From positions 29,486,059-29,550,058 of the forward strand of contig CM067072.1 in assembly GCA_033980235.1 (NCBI GenBank): a stretch of 64,000 nt of DNA, read 5' to 3'. How positions within the stretch are numbered: the first letter of the stretch is position 1; each line of letters begins with the position of its first letter. This document shows, piece by piece, positions 53,601 through 64,000 of this stretch. The stretch comes from Diadema setosum (taxonomy: Eukaryota > Echinodermata > Echinoidea > Diadematoida > Diadematidae). The position numbers and the translations under genes were made by a program. The notes beneath the pieces are model-generated. The model did no database searches. It had not been told where the DNA came from and saw only the letters and a list, made by a program, of their open reading frames with translations.

Positions 53601-54109
53601 TTGCAAACTTTTTGCAGTTTTAGAAATTGTTGAGTGTGTGAAGTTCTAGTCCCTAGTCCTGGCAAAACTGTTTGTATGAGGTTTTATTTGTAAATGAATG
53701 GTACTAGTGCAGTGTCCATCATAATTTGGACAAAGCTATGCGGCGATAAAAAGTTATGAATGTTAAGTATTGGCATAGCCCTTTGGACACACACAGAAGA
53801 TTCCCTTGTAACTAGTTCAGCTCTTGTTCTTGTTCTTCTTCTCTATAAGTGCATCCTTCATAGTTGAAGATCAGCTCTTTGCAGAGCTGTTAGGCAAAAA
53901 CAGACAAGTGAAATGAGTCAAAAATATAATGACGTATTAGTTGTGAAGAGAAGTAATACTCCCACGCAAGGAGCTAAATTGGGTGCAAAAACATGAAGAA
54001 AACAAGAAAATAGCCATTTATATTTGACGTCCGTAGAAGAAGTGGACTTTGTTGTCCTCATAAGCAGCAGATTTGATGTCTTTTATCACTAGGGACATTT
54101 AACCCCCAC

Positions 54110-54240
54110 TAAAGAAGCAAAGTTTTGATTGGCGTAATCACCCCACAATGGCAGGCTGTGCCTTTATCTTCCAATATCAGGTGGAGAGGTTGTGGAATCA
54201 TGTTCACTTCACCATTAATATTGAACTTTGCTTCTTTAAT
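54110..54240. mobile_element. Small inverted-repeat element (AAAGAAGCAAAGTT ends)
   Basis: Ends TAAAGAAGCAAAGTTTTG and AACTTTGCTTCTTTA (inverted), about 130 bp apart. Single copy seen. Confidence 0.5.
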
Positions 54241-54489
54241 ATGGGCAATGGTAATATTTCAGAAGTGGTGGACCTAAGGGAGGTACTTTTGTGATGTGAT
54301 GATATAACTAATTTCCTGTTATTGCCACCATCTGTATCACTAATCGACATGTTGAGAGAGGCTGGCAGCTGTAAAGAAGGGATTTGGCTGCACCATTTCA
54401 AAGTCTTTTATTTGCATTTCAGGAGGGGACACAGAAAATAATACCAACTGCTCAGGCTTGTAGGATTCTTTCTCCTGAAATGTGTGTGA

Positions 54490-54515
54490 CACCCCCCCCC
54501 CCCCCCCCCCCCCAA
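54490..54515. repeat. Poly-C run
   Basis: An uninterrupted run of about 24 C. Such runs are prone to length errors in assembly. Confidence 0.9.
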
Positions 54516-54826
54516 TGTTTACAGAACCAGATAGGAATTTTCTTTGTGCCCAACAAGACCTTTTTCCATGTTTAGATTTGCATAATTTGAGCTAGATTTG
54601 CATGTCTTACACGTGCCGTGGGAAACAAGATGCATAAGGTTAGTCATCACCCATTTAACTTTGTTGGTGCTGTCACGGATTGATTTGACTGGTCTCAAAC
54701 AATCATTGTTGGATGAACATTGATGAGTGATGTCAAAACGTCAATCAAAGTGTGGCGTCACAGTGAATGAGCTTCAGATCCCTTGTAAGCTTTTGCTGCC
54801 CTGCAAGAGCAACTGAAAGGCATTAA

Positions 54827-55558
54827 CCCTAAAAAGACTGGGCTATTTTGGTAGCTCGAAAGGCCGGGGGGGGGGGGGATCGCGCGATCGCCGCAGAAAT
54901 TTGCACAATGGTAGTGTGCGATGTAATCTACAAGATCGTATATTTAAATTTTACAAAATAATCTTCTTTTATTTTATTTTGATTAATAATGCTAATTTAT
55001 GCGAGAAATCAGACTCTTTGATCTAAATCAGTAAATAAAGCTCCAAAAGTGCTCATTTTTGGTCTAATTATTCTTTGAGGCATTCTCAGCAAATGTACTT
55101 GAAAAAAATTTGGTATCAAAATTAATTTCTTATTTATTTGATTGTTTTATGAATTTCTTATGTATTTCTTTGTTTTTTCTTTTGTTTTTGTTGTTTTTTT
55201 AACAAAATTTGTGGCAGACACTTTTTGAAGCATAATACTCCTAAAACAAATTAATTTTAGCCGTGGAGAGTAAAAATAAGCATATTTATATGAACCATGT
55301 GAAAAAACTCAATTTGCATTGACTTTGTACACAAAATCACATTTTTGAGCCATTTTCGGCCTCACGTGCATGTACAAAAAGTTATATAACTTCAGAACCG
55401 TACCCCTGGGCGTCACAAATTTGGTGTCAAAATGTGCGGGAAACTCGAAAGAAAAAAGTCATAGAGCATCGCGGCAAAAGCATCGCATGTTGCACAGTAA
55501 TCGCGCGAAATGTCGAGGGGGGGCCTTTTAGCCCCCCCCCCCCCCAGTCTTTTTAGGG
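54827..55558. mobile_element. piggyBac-like 732-bp element
   Basis: It starts CCCTAAAAAGACTGGG, ends in the exact inverse CCCAGTCTTTTTAGGG, and is flanked by TTAA (54823-54826 and 55559-55562). A run of G follows the left end and a run of C precedes the right end. No transposase frame. TTAA plus CCC...GGG points to piggyBac-type mobilisation. Confidence 0.8.
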
Positions 55559-55693
55559 TTAAATCAGTCTTGTTCATACCAGACCAATTTATCACTGTGT
55601 AAAAATTTCATGAGACATACATTATGTCAATGGCAACACACAGAAGATACAAATTATAAATTTAGGATTTATGGGATGAACACTGAACTAGGG

Positions 55694-55766
55694 TTTTCTA
55701 TAACTCAGTCAGTAGAGCACCGGAATGGTAGTCCGGAGGTCTCGGGTTTGAATCCCGATGGAATCC
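55694..55766 (+). tRNA. tRNA-like sequence, tRNA-Thr(GGT)-type pseudogene or SINE head
   Basis: It folds as a cloverleaf. The D-stem is ACTC/GAGC (one mismatch), the anticodon stem CCGGA/TCCGG is perfect with loop ATGGTAG (anticodon GGT), and the T-stem TCGGG/CCCGA is perfect with loop TTTGAAT. The acceptor stem pairs only 5 of 7 and the D-loop has CAG in place of the conserved GG. The B-box is GGTTTGAATCC. GGT is not a normal nuclear tRNA-Thr anticodon in animals, so a pseudogene or SINE is more likely than a working gene. Confidence 0.6.
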
Positions 55767-58700
55767 CATTTTCTTTGTTCATTTATCCACTAATAAATTA
55801 TAAATTCGACACAGAACAAAAATTTAAAGTAAATATGTGGAAAAAGCAGAGAGTAAAGACTTCAACAGGTTTGTCATACGTCAAGTATTTGCCTGTATTG
55901 GATGACTTGACATCTTAATAGAATGTTACCTTTGAATATTGACTTCTGCTGCTTACAAATTCTTCTAGAAAAGCATAACATCCCTCACCAGCCAGATAAC
56001 AGTAGAAACTAGTATGTGCAAAGTGTGCTGTAATTAATTACTGTGTACTTTATCATACTTTTTGATTTTCAACGGAAGAGGTACATGTATAACTAGAGAG
56101 AATTTTCCATGCTTTTTTTTTTCAGTTTTCATTGTGTACGTAATCAACATGAACTAGGGTTGACTCTATCTGCTCTTTACCACGAAAGTCCATCAATATT
56201 TAAGGTGTGTCCTGCAGAGATACATGTAAAAACTAGAAAAGTTAGTGCTAATTAATAGAGAGAGCTCTCATATGTTGAAAAAAAAAATGCCAACATGTGC
56301 AAAGGGCTACTTTCGTGACATCATATGGAGTTATGATAATGGATAGTGTACAATACTTCACCTACCAGTGGCATATTTCTTTTTGTAGTCTGTTCGATGT
56401 CCTTCTTGTATTTTCCTATTTCATTTTCTCTTTTGAGTTCCTGGTTAGTAAAACTGCTGTCATTGTGGAATGTGGACAATTTTGCAATACATGTATTAGT
56501 AGAAAATATTTACCATAGAGCTTGAACAAAAAATGTTGCAACTGTGATGAATTCAGCTAACTTTTACTAAATGATTTTATCATAGAAATTGTGACAAATT
56601 GGGAAATTACAAAAGTTGAGGTAACAGTGACCTTAAGAATGCTAACAGATTTTGCAGAAGGGAATTTGAATTGAATTTGAATTGAATTTACTTTCCACTT
56701 CTGTGATAAAAGAGCAAGCATGTAAGACTAGCATTATACATAACACTAATGACATACATGAAAATACAAATTACATTCATGGTTGAAAATAGCTCTTGCC
56801 AATGAGAACGGAAGTAGCAAAGTGTTTTTGAGTAATTACTTTTTCAAAAAAAAAAAAAATGTGGGAATAATTACTTTTTCCAAATATTCTTCCATATTTA
56901 CAGACTCTTTTTGCAAATTTTGGCAGTTGCCATCAAGACTTGTACCTCATTCACATCCAATAGTCTGCTACGAAAATGAAGCACTGGAACATTGATTCTT
57001 ATTGAATGCACTAGCTTCTAGACTCCATAAACATGAAGAATATTCTTACCCTCCCTAGTAGTGAAGAGTTTAAAGTGTAGCGTATGCTTCGGCTGGCTTC
57101 ATAGTTTTTTTTAATACGTACAGATACAAGGTTCAAAGTTCAAACTGTTTTAATTTCTTTCAACAGAATTTGCAAAGTACGAAATGATATTGGACATGCG
57201 TTTGAATAATACACTGGAAGCAAAAATAACATGTTCGTGTCTATAATCATTACCAGAAGAGACATATACAGACGCACTTGTATATTCTGTGAAAAAAAAA
57301 AAAAAAAAAGGAGGTACCCACTCAAAAGAAAATGCTTGTATGTGGAAAGCTCCGAAGGAAGGGTAACCTTTTCGCGAAGGTAAACTTTTCTCTAAGCTAA
57401 TCACCACAGAATGAAGTGGCATTAATTTGCTTGATTCAGAACTATTTGGGCTGCTACTTTAGCACGAGTAGGTCAAACTGGAGCAGTGAACTTCATGTAG
57501 TATATAGTTTTCTATCTGAATTCCTCGGGAAGATGTCTCTTGGTGGCTTTTAGCGGAATACGTTGTTTTCATCTCAATCACGCCTACAGAAATGTCACGT
57601 GGATTTATTGCTGTCCTCATCTCTTTAAGTGTCTTTCATCTCGCATTTCTGAAGCGAATGCATGCAAGATTTTGGCTACTGTCAACTCCGGAAAAGGAAA
57701 AAAGAAAATCATCCGTCATGAAGTGGCATTACGCCAATTTGGGGAATTTATGTCTAATGATACCTCCGTGATAGAATAGCATAATCAGCACTGTCATTGA
57801 ATAGACATCAGTCTCATACCTCAAATTATTATATGGCTATATATATTTTTAGAGAAATGCCTCCACGCATAATGGAAAATTATTATGTATGAAATCCAAT
57901 TTGATATTCATAGGGACATCAATATTTACTCTATGACATAATTTCTAAACCAGTACACATTTTTTATGGATTCTAAGAGCAGTACAATTTTTTTTTTTTT
58001 TTGGATTTGATGTGGTGCTCTTGAAAATAGGAATAATTTTATGACTTTTATGACTTTTATACCTGATGCAAAAATCTCTGAAACCTTGGTTTAGTAATCT
58101 ATGTAGGCACCGTGATGGATTATTGATAAATTTGACCTTTTTCTTTTTCTTATATTGTACAATGTATAAACTGGTGTTTTTACCTAAAATAGCACACTCG
58201 TATGCACACAGACGCAAGTAAGCACATATTGCCACAGTTCTTCTTTCTTTGTATATTTTTTTCTTTGATGTTTTGTCTTTATCTTTGCCATTTTTTTTTT
58301 GGGGGGGGGGGTTGGGCTAGAATGGATGTTACTACTTGCATGACGGGACCCATTTTTGACTGATATAGTTTCCAACAAACTTGAGTAAACTTTTATGGGT
58401 GTTTTTTTTTCTAGTCAAAAAAAAAAATTAAGATTTATGTAGACTTTTGTGCAATGATGAACAGCATCTCCTTTTGGTAGATACCTGGATTGCTCCTTGA
58501 TATAATTTCTGCACGACATCAATATCTGGATATTCCATCACCGCATTTCCTTCTCCACCCACACCCCCGCCCCTGTGACAACAAAAGAGAGTTTACACCA
58601 CTCTGGCTCTAGATTGATTGTGTTTTGTTTGATTTTTATCAAAAAATGAAGAAAGACTAGAAAAAACAACAGCAAATTGGTCCAATTAACAAATTCATAA

Positions 58701-59030
58701 TCAGAGACGTAGATAAATTGCATTTGTTGCGTTAATTGTTTATTTTTTCTATGTTATGGCTGTGCTGAATGAATGAATGAAACTTCAAGTGGGTTCGGAT
58801 TTCCACATTGTAAATGGATTGCAACAAAACAAAAACAACAATAACAAAGACAAAAAAAAAAGGAATTTAAAACAACATCAGCTAGCTGAAGTGATTGGAG
58901 CAGTGATGAGAATAAGAGATACTAACATTTGAGAAATGGAAGGGTAGTGATGGTGTCTGCTTCCATCTGGCCTCAGATGCCAACTTTCTGTAGCTTGGTG
59001 CTGCATATCTTTATCATTATTTGTTATATT

Positions 59031-59278
59031 CAGATGTGAGTTACTTCAGTTTGTTTCCCTCTACAAATTAAATTTGTTAAGATTGCAATTGCTGATTTGT
59101 AAATTAACAAACATGTCGGAAAAAAAGGAACCAGTGGGACTCGGAACCAGTGGGGTTCGAGTCCCACTGGTTCCACTGGTTCCTTTTTTCCAACATGTTT
59201 GTTAATTTACAGATCAGCAGTTGCGATCTTAACAAATTTGATTTGTAGAGGGAAACAAATTGAAGAAACTCACACCTG
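59031..59278. repeat. 248-bp near-perfect palindrome
   Basis: Two arms of about 110-120 bp with few mismatches (CAGATGTGAGTTACTTC... and its inverse CTCACACCTG) meet near 59155, around GGGACTCG/CGAGTCCC and GGAACCAGTGG repeats. Likely a foldback element or a recent inverted duplication. Confidence 0.85.
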
Positions 59279-61867
59279 AACCTTCACCCCTCTGAAGAAT
59301 ATCTTTCCTTCAATTTGTTGTATTCTTTAATACCGTTTCATGAAGTTCAGTAAAAATATATCTAAAAAATTTAATCATTTGAGCCCTTATTATTTATGTA
59401 TAATTGTGTCGTTTGCAGAATTTTCACAGGTCCCTTAAATCGCATAATTTTCTCACAAGTCTCTTAATTGAAAAATTTCACAACTAATTCTGCAATTAAG
59501 AACACATTTTTTTTTTAATAAATAGATTACAGTTTTTGCTTCTCTCTCAAATTGGCATTTCTTTGTGATTTTAAAATTATTGTGACTAATTTCGAGCAGA
59601 TTTAACGAAGATCACTTGTTCCATGTGATCTTTATCCAATATTCCAAGATAAGATGTGTAGTGAAAGTCAGAGATGCCAACTGAATGACAAAGAGAGGAT
59701 TTCTGCAGCAGGACTTTGTGTTCAGGATTCCAGAATCCGTTGTCCCTTCAATGCATGACGTAATACTTAACCACCTCTTCAGCTAAATGTCCTCTGGAGT
59801 TTGTGCTTGCAGCAGACATATTTGGGGTTTTTTTTTTCTACTCGAAGTTTAAAAAAAGAAGAAGTTAAACTTAGGTATGGTTTGCTTGAAGCAAAAGTGA
59901 GGATGCTGAATATGGCAAACACTTTCGTAGACATGACCTATGTCTTTGGAAATTTCATGCATTATTTTAGATCATAGTCTGTTGTTTGTGTTTAATGAAT
60001 AGCCAGTTATATGCAATGTGAGTTCCTATGGGTGCGAAGTATTTCGTGTAGCATATAAGAGAGTGCATAGAAAATGTGTCCAGAGTAGTATATTTTTGCA
60101 GGTTGATGATTAGAGTATGAAAAGATGTGCTAAAATATTTGTAATGTAACGAATGTCACGACTACAACTACAGTATAGCCACAGTGTCTGTTACATTTCT
60201 TTTTACTCCTTGGCAAGATCTCTGAGAGATTGTCGAACTTTTTTTTTTTTTTTTGATAGGACTATTTGATAGACCTGCACTGTATTTTGTTTTTCAACAT
60301 GATTACTCCTTTTGGATTAAAAGAGTGTTTTAAACTTCACCTTAGTCACTTCCTACAGTGACAATGTTTGACTCCATTAGAAAATTTCCCCCTCCCCCCT
60401 GCCCCGTTATATTCAAGTTATTCCCAGTAAACCTTCCACTCATATTTAAACTGGAAGACTGTTCTTTTATGCTGCTCAAGGAAGCTTAATGCAACACGTG
60501 GGTTATCATGTGTATGTAGAGAAAGTAATAGAGATACAAGATCAATCTCTTTTGTTTTTGACCAACCGTGGTGATGATTACATGAAAAGGATGACTGTGC
60601 TTGGTGTTAAGCCATCTTTCAGGTTACTGGTTCAATTCTTCTTCTTTTTTTTTTTTAAATCTGTTTAATTTTGTTTTCAATCTAAATTACACAACATAAT
60701 TTACAGGCATTTTGCTTAATTCCTGGTATAACTTGAAATAGAAATTTGCAATTTTCGCGATTTGTGATCATTTTGTTCAGTACATCGGACACAGAATGGT
60801 ATACATTCAGCAATACATTGAAATTAGTTATCCGCTAGAAACTATGGCGTTGAGAGAAATGATTTGATGCGCATGTGTGATGCACTATGTAAGAATCGAG
60901 TTCGCCACAAGCTCTATGCTGTCTTAAAGAATTTGATTTAATTTCAGCTTGCAATACAGACGTGAACAGAGGATGAGAATAATTTGTATATAATGAGCAC
61001 TAAAACACGATTATGACAAAGAAAAGAAGCTGTACAGTGCATAAAGGAGAACGGTTGTTTGTGCCAAGGGCCAGCATGATGCTATGATCCTTGCCTTTAC
61101 GGAAAGAAGACATTTTTTCGTATATCTAACTTCTTCCAGCCGTCGCAGTGATTAATACGTGGAATCACATTGTCGCCAAAAACTGGTTAGAAAAACTAAG
61201 AGACACATGCAAATTGGCAGTATCATTGATTTGCATGAAACGTCATTCTACATTTTGTAGGCTGCGCATGCGCCGGATCCGTGTAGTGTACAATATTTTG
61301 AGAAGTGGAACTCATTTGTGATGGACTGCATGAAAAATGTTGTCAATGGAAGTTGGAAGACTTGTGCTTTCCCATGAAGTAATGCAGTTGACACAGGATG
61401 CCCGAGACAGGGCAATATAAGTTGTACCCTGCACTGAGTTGACGGCTATATAAGAAAATAATGACTCGTCTATATTATTCATCACATCGCTTTAAATGTG
61501 CGCATGTGCGAATACAGTAATTGGCATGAAGCTTCCTTGCACCAATATGTATTTTTAGAATGCAAAGGACCTCACTCGCCGTTAATATATTATTGTCTTG
61601 AGTTTTCACTCCAATGTGAATTCTTGGACCATATTAATTGTAAATATTAATTGTTTTGATACATTTCAGTTGCAATTTTAAGTTGTAACTAACCGTCTCT
61701 CTTGTATCAGCTTTTTTTTGAACCGTCGATATCAATTTAATTCTTATTGGATAGTGAACAAGCTTAATGCTGCGTATCTGATTGAAATGTCAGACTATAG
61801 AGAATATTCTCTTTTCAAGCACCACTTCTTTTTTTTCCTGCTTGGTCCCCACATGTGAAATTACTTC

Positions 61868-61869
<2 letters not shown>

Positions 61870-61931
<62 letters not shown>
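61870..61931. repeat. (ATT)n microsatellite
   Basis: About 20 uninterrupted ATT units. Confidence 0.95.
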
Positions 61932-62811
61932 TTGATGGAATTCGGAGGACAATCTGTTTTGTTCATGGTATTTGCTGATATTTCTCCCATTTCATTTTGA
62001 GGGTGGCTCACACTCTCTCGATTTTGTGCCTGAATTAAATTAATGAGATAACACCTTACTCTTGATTGTTTGCTCTTCATTTTTTTTTTCTCACGTTGTT
62101 ATCCTTATTGAAGGGAATGTTTCTGTAAAATCCCCTACGTGCCACATTTAATTCCAGTCCATAGGTTTGTGTGTGAAATTTTGACACATTTGACTCATTG
62201 GCATAGAACGTGTTAACGCGGATGACTGTTCAGCCCAATTTAGTATATTAAAAAAATAAAAAAAATATTGCGTAGCAGAAAACATTGTGATTGTTAGATT
62301 GTTATAATTACAAAATCTATTTCATCATGAATTGTTTAGCACATTTTATAACTCTGGTAAATATCTGTGCCCCTTGCAGGCAAAATTATATAAATGAAGC
62401 AACAAAATATTTGTTACAAAATTGCACTGCATGTATACATACATACATACATACACATCATGTTTTGCGAAGTCAAACATGCATGTCATAATAACATTAT
62501 TATACACACAGGCTTGATATTATTGTCTTACTCTGATAAAAAGTGTTCGTTGCACACTTTATGTGGATTAGCAGGAAGAAATGACGCAAAAACATAACAA
62601 AATGAGGCAGATACAATGCTATGACAATGGTAGGATGTGCACAATTTACTATAAAAGAATGAGAATTGAGGTTTGTAGAAAAATCGAAAATATGTTACTG
62701 TACCTTCACTTCCTCTCCGAATTTTTTAGTCCGGGAGCTTTTTGCAGTATGGAAAATTGGTTTTTCTTTAACGCTTATTAAGATTTTCATGGTACCATCA
62801 TTTTGCCTTAA

Positions 62812-63275
62812 AGTGACATTCCAGACGATTAATAATACATGTATATAATTTTACATTATGTAGTGCATGAACGTTATAGTGCCATGTACAAATTTGTGGA
62901 CTTTATTGTGATCCTTTTGCAGACAAATCAATACAGTATTCTGAAAAATCCATAACTTACATTGAACAAGGATGATGACATAGGAGGCTCACATATTCCA
63001 GTAATGTAGAAATGTAATTCCATTACAACACCACTCATTATTAAAGGAAGTTCACTTGTGTAACAATTTATGCATGCTTTCTTCTTTTATTCTGCTCTCC
63101 ATGGGCACCCAATCATGCATTTTTTATGCGGAGATCTACGTCATCATCCTTGTTCGCTGTGATTTGTTATAAATTTTGCGAACATTCTTATCCCCTATCC
63201 CAGTCACTTTAGTTCTGTAACGTTGTACCAAGTATAATCAATTTATCGATGTTCTAAGGCAAAAGTCTGAAAACA
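62812..63275. mobile_element. Kolobok-like MITE, family K3, copy 2 (degraded right end)
   Basis: It starts after TTAA with AGTGACATTCCAGACG and follows copy 1 (24119-24582) through 'caaggatgatgacat' and 'catcatccttgttc'. The right terminus is no longer recognisable. Confidence 0.65.
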
Positions 63276-63601
63276 AAGGTAGGGCGGTACACCGCTTTCG
63301 TCTTTCTTTTTTTTTTTTTTTTTTACTTTTTTTAAAAACTTTTTTTCTGCAATGCGCCACCCCCACCCTCTTCCCCGTATGAGTTTCGCTCGGAGCTATT
63401 CTCTCCGAAGAAATGTTCCTTTTTCCTCAACTTCCTACCCACACTAACATCCTCTTCCGCCTTAGCAGTGTAACAGTTCTTTGAAAGGTCGTATATCCCT
63501 TTTGAAGACGTCACGAAATTTTGCGTGGTTAAATAACAACGTCTCCCAACATCACGTATATGAAATCTTACGGTTATGTCGTGTGTGTTACACCTCAGAT
63601 A

Positions 63602-63797
63602 TCTAAAGAAGAAGAAGAAGAAGAAGAAGAAGAAGAAGAAGAAGAAGAAGAAGAAGAAGAAGAAGAAGAAAAAGAAAAAGAAAAAGAAAAAGAAAAAGAA
63701 AAAGAAAAAGAAAAAGAAAAAAAAAGAAAAAGGAGAAGGAGGAGGAGGAGGAGGAGGAGAAGAAGAAGAAGAAGAAGAAGAACAACAACAACAACAA
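63602..63797. repeat. Polypurine (GAA)n/(GAAAAA)n/(GGA)n tract ending in (CAA)n
   Basis: About 180 bp of uninterrupted purines in successive GAA, GAAAAA, GGA and GAA blocks, then a CAA block. Poly-Glu, poly-Lys and poly-Leu reading frames here are artefacts of the repeat. Confidence 0.95.
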
Positions 63798-64000
63798 CGG
63801 AAGAACTAACCCCTTAACCCATACCACTAGAGAATACGCTGCCCCTTTGTATACCAAGGATGGATTTTTTTTTTTTCGGGGTTAAAATAAATTCACTGGA
63901 AATCTTTAGTATTGTATCCCCCTCCGTTAGAAAGAAGTTTCCAGTTTTGTTGTTGTTGTTGTTTTTTTTTTTTTTTTTTTGGGGGGGGGATGGAAAAGGT

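Larger units (their letters stand above)
52298..64000 (+). other. 3' UTR of the TUT gene and downstream non-coding DNA
   Basis: No coding region is supported here. The 3' UTR of the TUT gene starts at 52298; ATTAAA at 52553-52558 is one weak polyadenylation signal, but the true end is unknown. Contents: R8-like MITE, family Y repeat, small inverted-repeat element, piggyBac-like 732-bp element, tRNA-like sequence, a 248-bp palindrome, microsatellites and a K3 MITE. 55800-59000 and 59300-61800 show nothing else recognisable. Confidence 0.55.

Noticed and set aside
57540..57779. 79-codon open frame downstream of the TUT gene
   Set aside because: No homology recognised, no splice context, and ordinary AT-rich composition.
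63560..63857. Open frames of poly-Glu, poly-Lys and poly-Leu
   Set aside because: They are translations of the GAA/GAAAAA microsatellite in different frames.

Overview
The window is animal nuclear DNA. It is AT-rich and non-coding for most of its length. Its coding exons are short and GC-richer than their surroundings, are bounded by GT/AG splice sites, and are embedded in dense palindromic miniature transposons. The two genes are conserved metazoan RNA-processing genes. The repeat style suggests a marine deuterostome, most likely an echinoderm such as a sea urchin; this species call is inference.

Gene 1 (minus strand, 10699 down to 3084, running off the left edge) is an orthologue of the splicing regulator SREK1. 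Six coding exons (874 nt, 291 complete codons) join in frame and encode the N-terminal RRM-like domain, an Ala/Pro-rich linker and the canonical second RRM. The RS domain must lie beyond position 1.

Gene 2 (plus strand, 17547 to 52297) is a complete TUT4/TUT7-type terminal uridylyltransferase. I resolved 22 coding exons totalling 6558 nt; all phases agree and the product is 2185 aa. In order it encodes a disordered basic N-terminus, a C2H2 finger, a catalytically dead nucleotidyltransferase-like module, an acidic linker, a CCHC knuckle, the active nucleotidyltransferase with its PAP-associated domain, a second CCHC knuckle and a long Pro/Gln/His-rich tail. The two genes are divergent across about 6.8 kb (10700-17535).

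The rest is mostly repeats with readable structure. They include: an 85-bp piggyBac-like MITE family with TTAA sites; several Kolobok-like palindromic MITE families with TTAA flanks and AGG...CCT ends; three Helentron/HINE-like families with sub-terminal inverted repeats, a 3' hairpin and a CTAG end; a pogo/Tigger-like MITE; foldback elements; nested insertions; and a decayed tRNA-like sequence. One Helentron-like element carries six copies of an RFX-type X-box palindrome. Another carries at least six DR1-type (AGGTCA-N-AGGTCA) sites. Many elements sit within 15-35 bp of TUT exons.

From 52298 to 64000 I found no further protein gene. That stretch should contain the TUT 3' UTR, but its end cannot be fixed from sequence. 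There is no CRISPR array, operon or prokaryotic feature.
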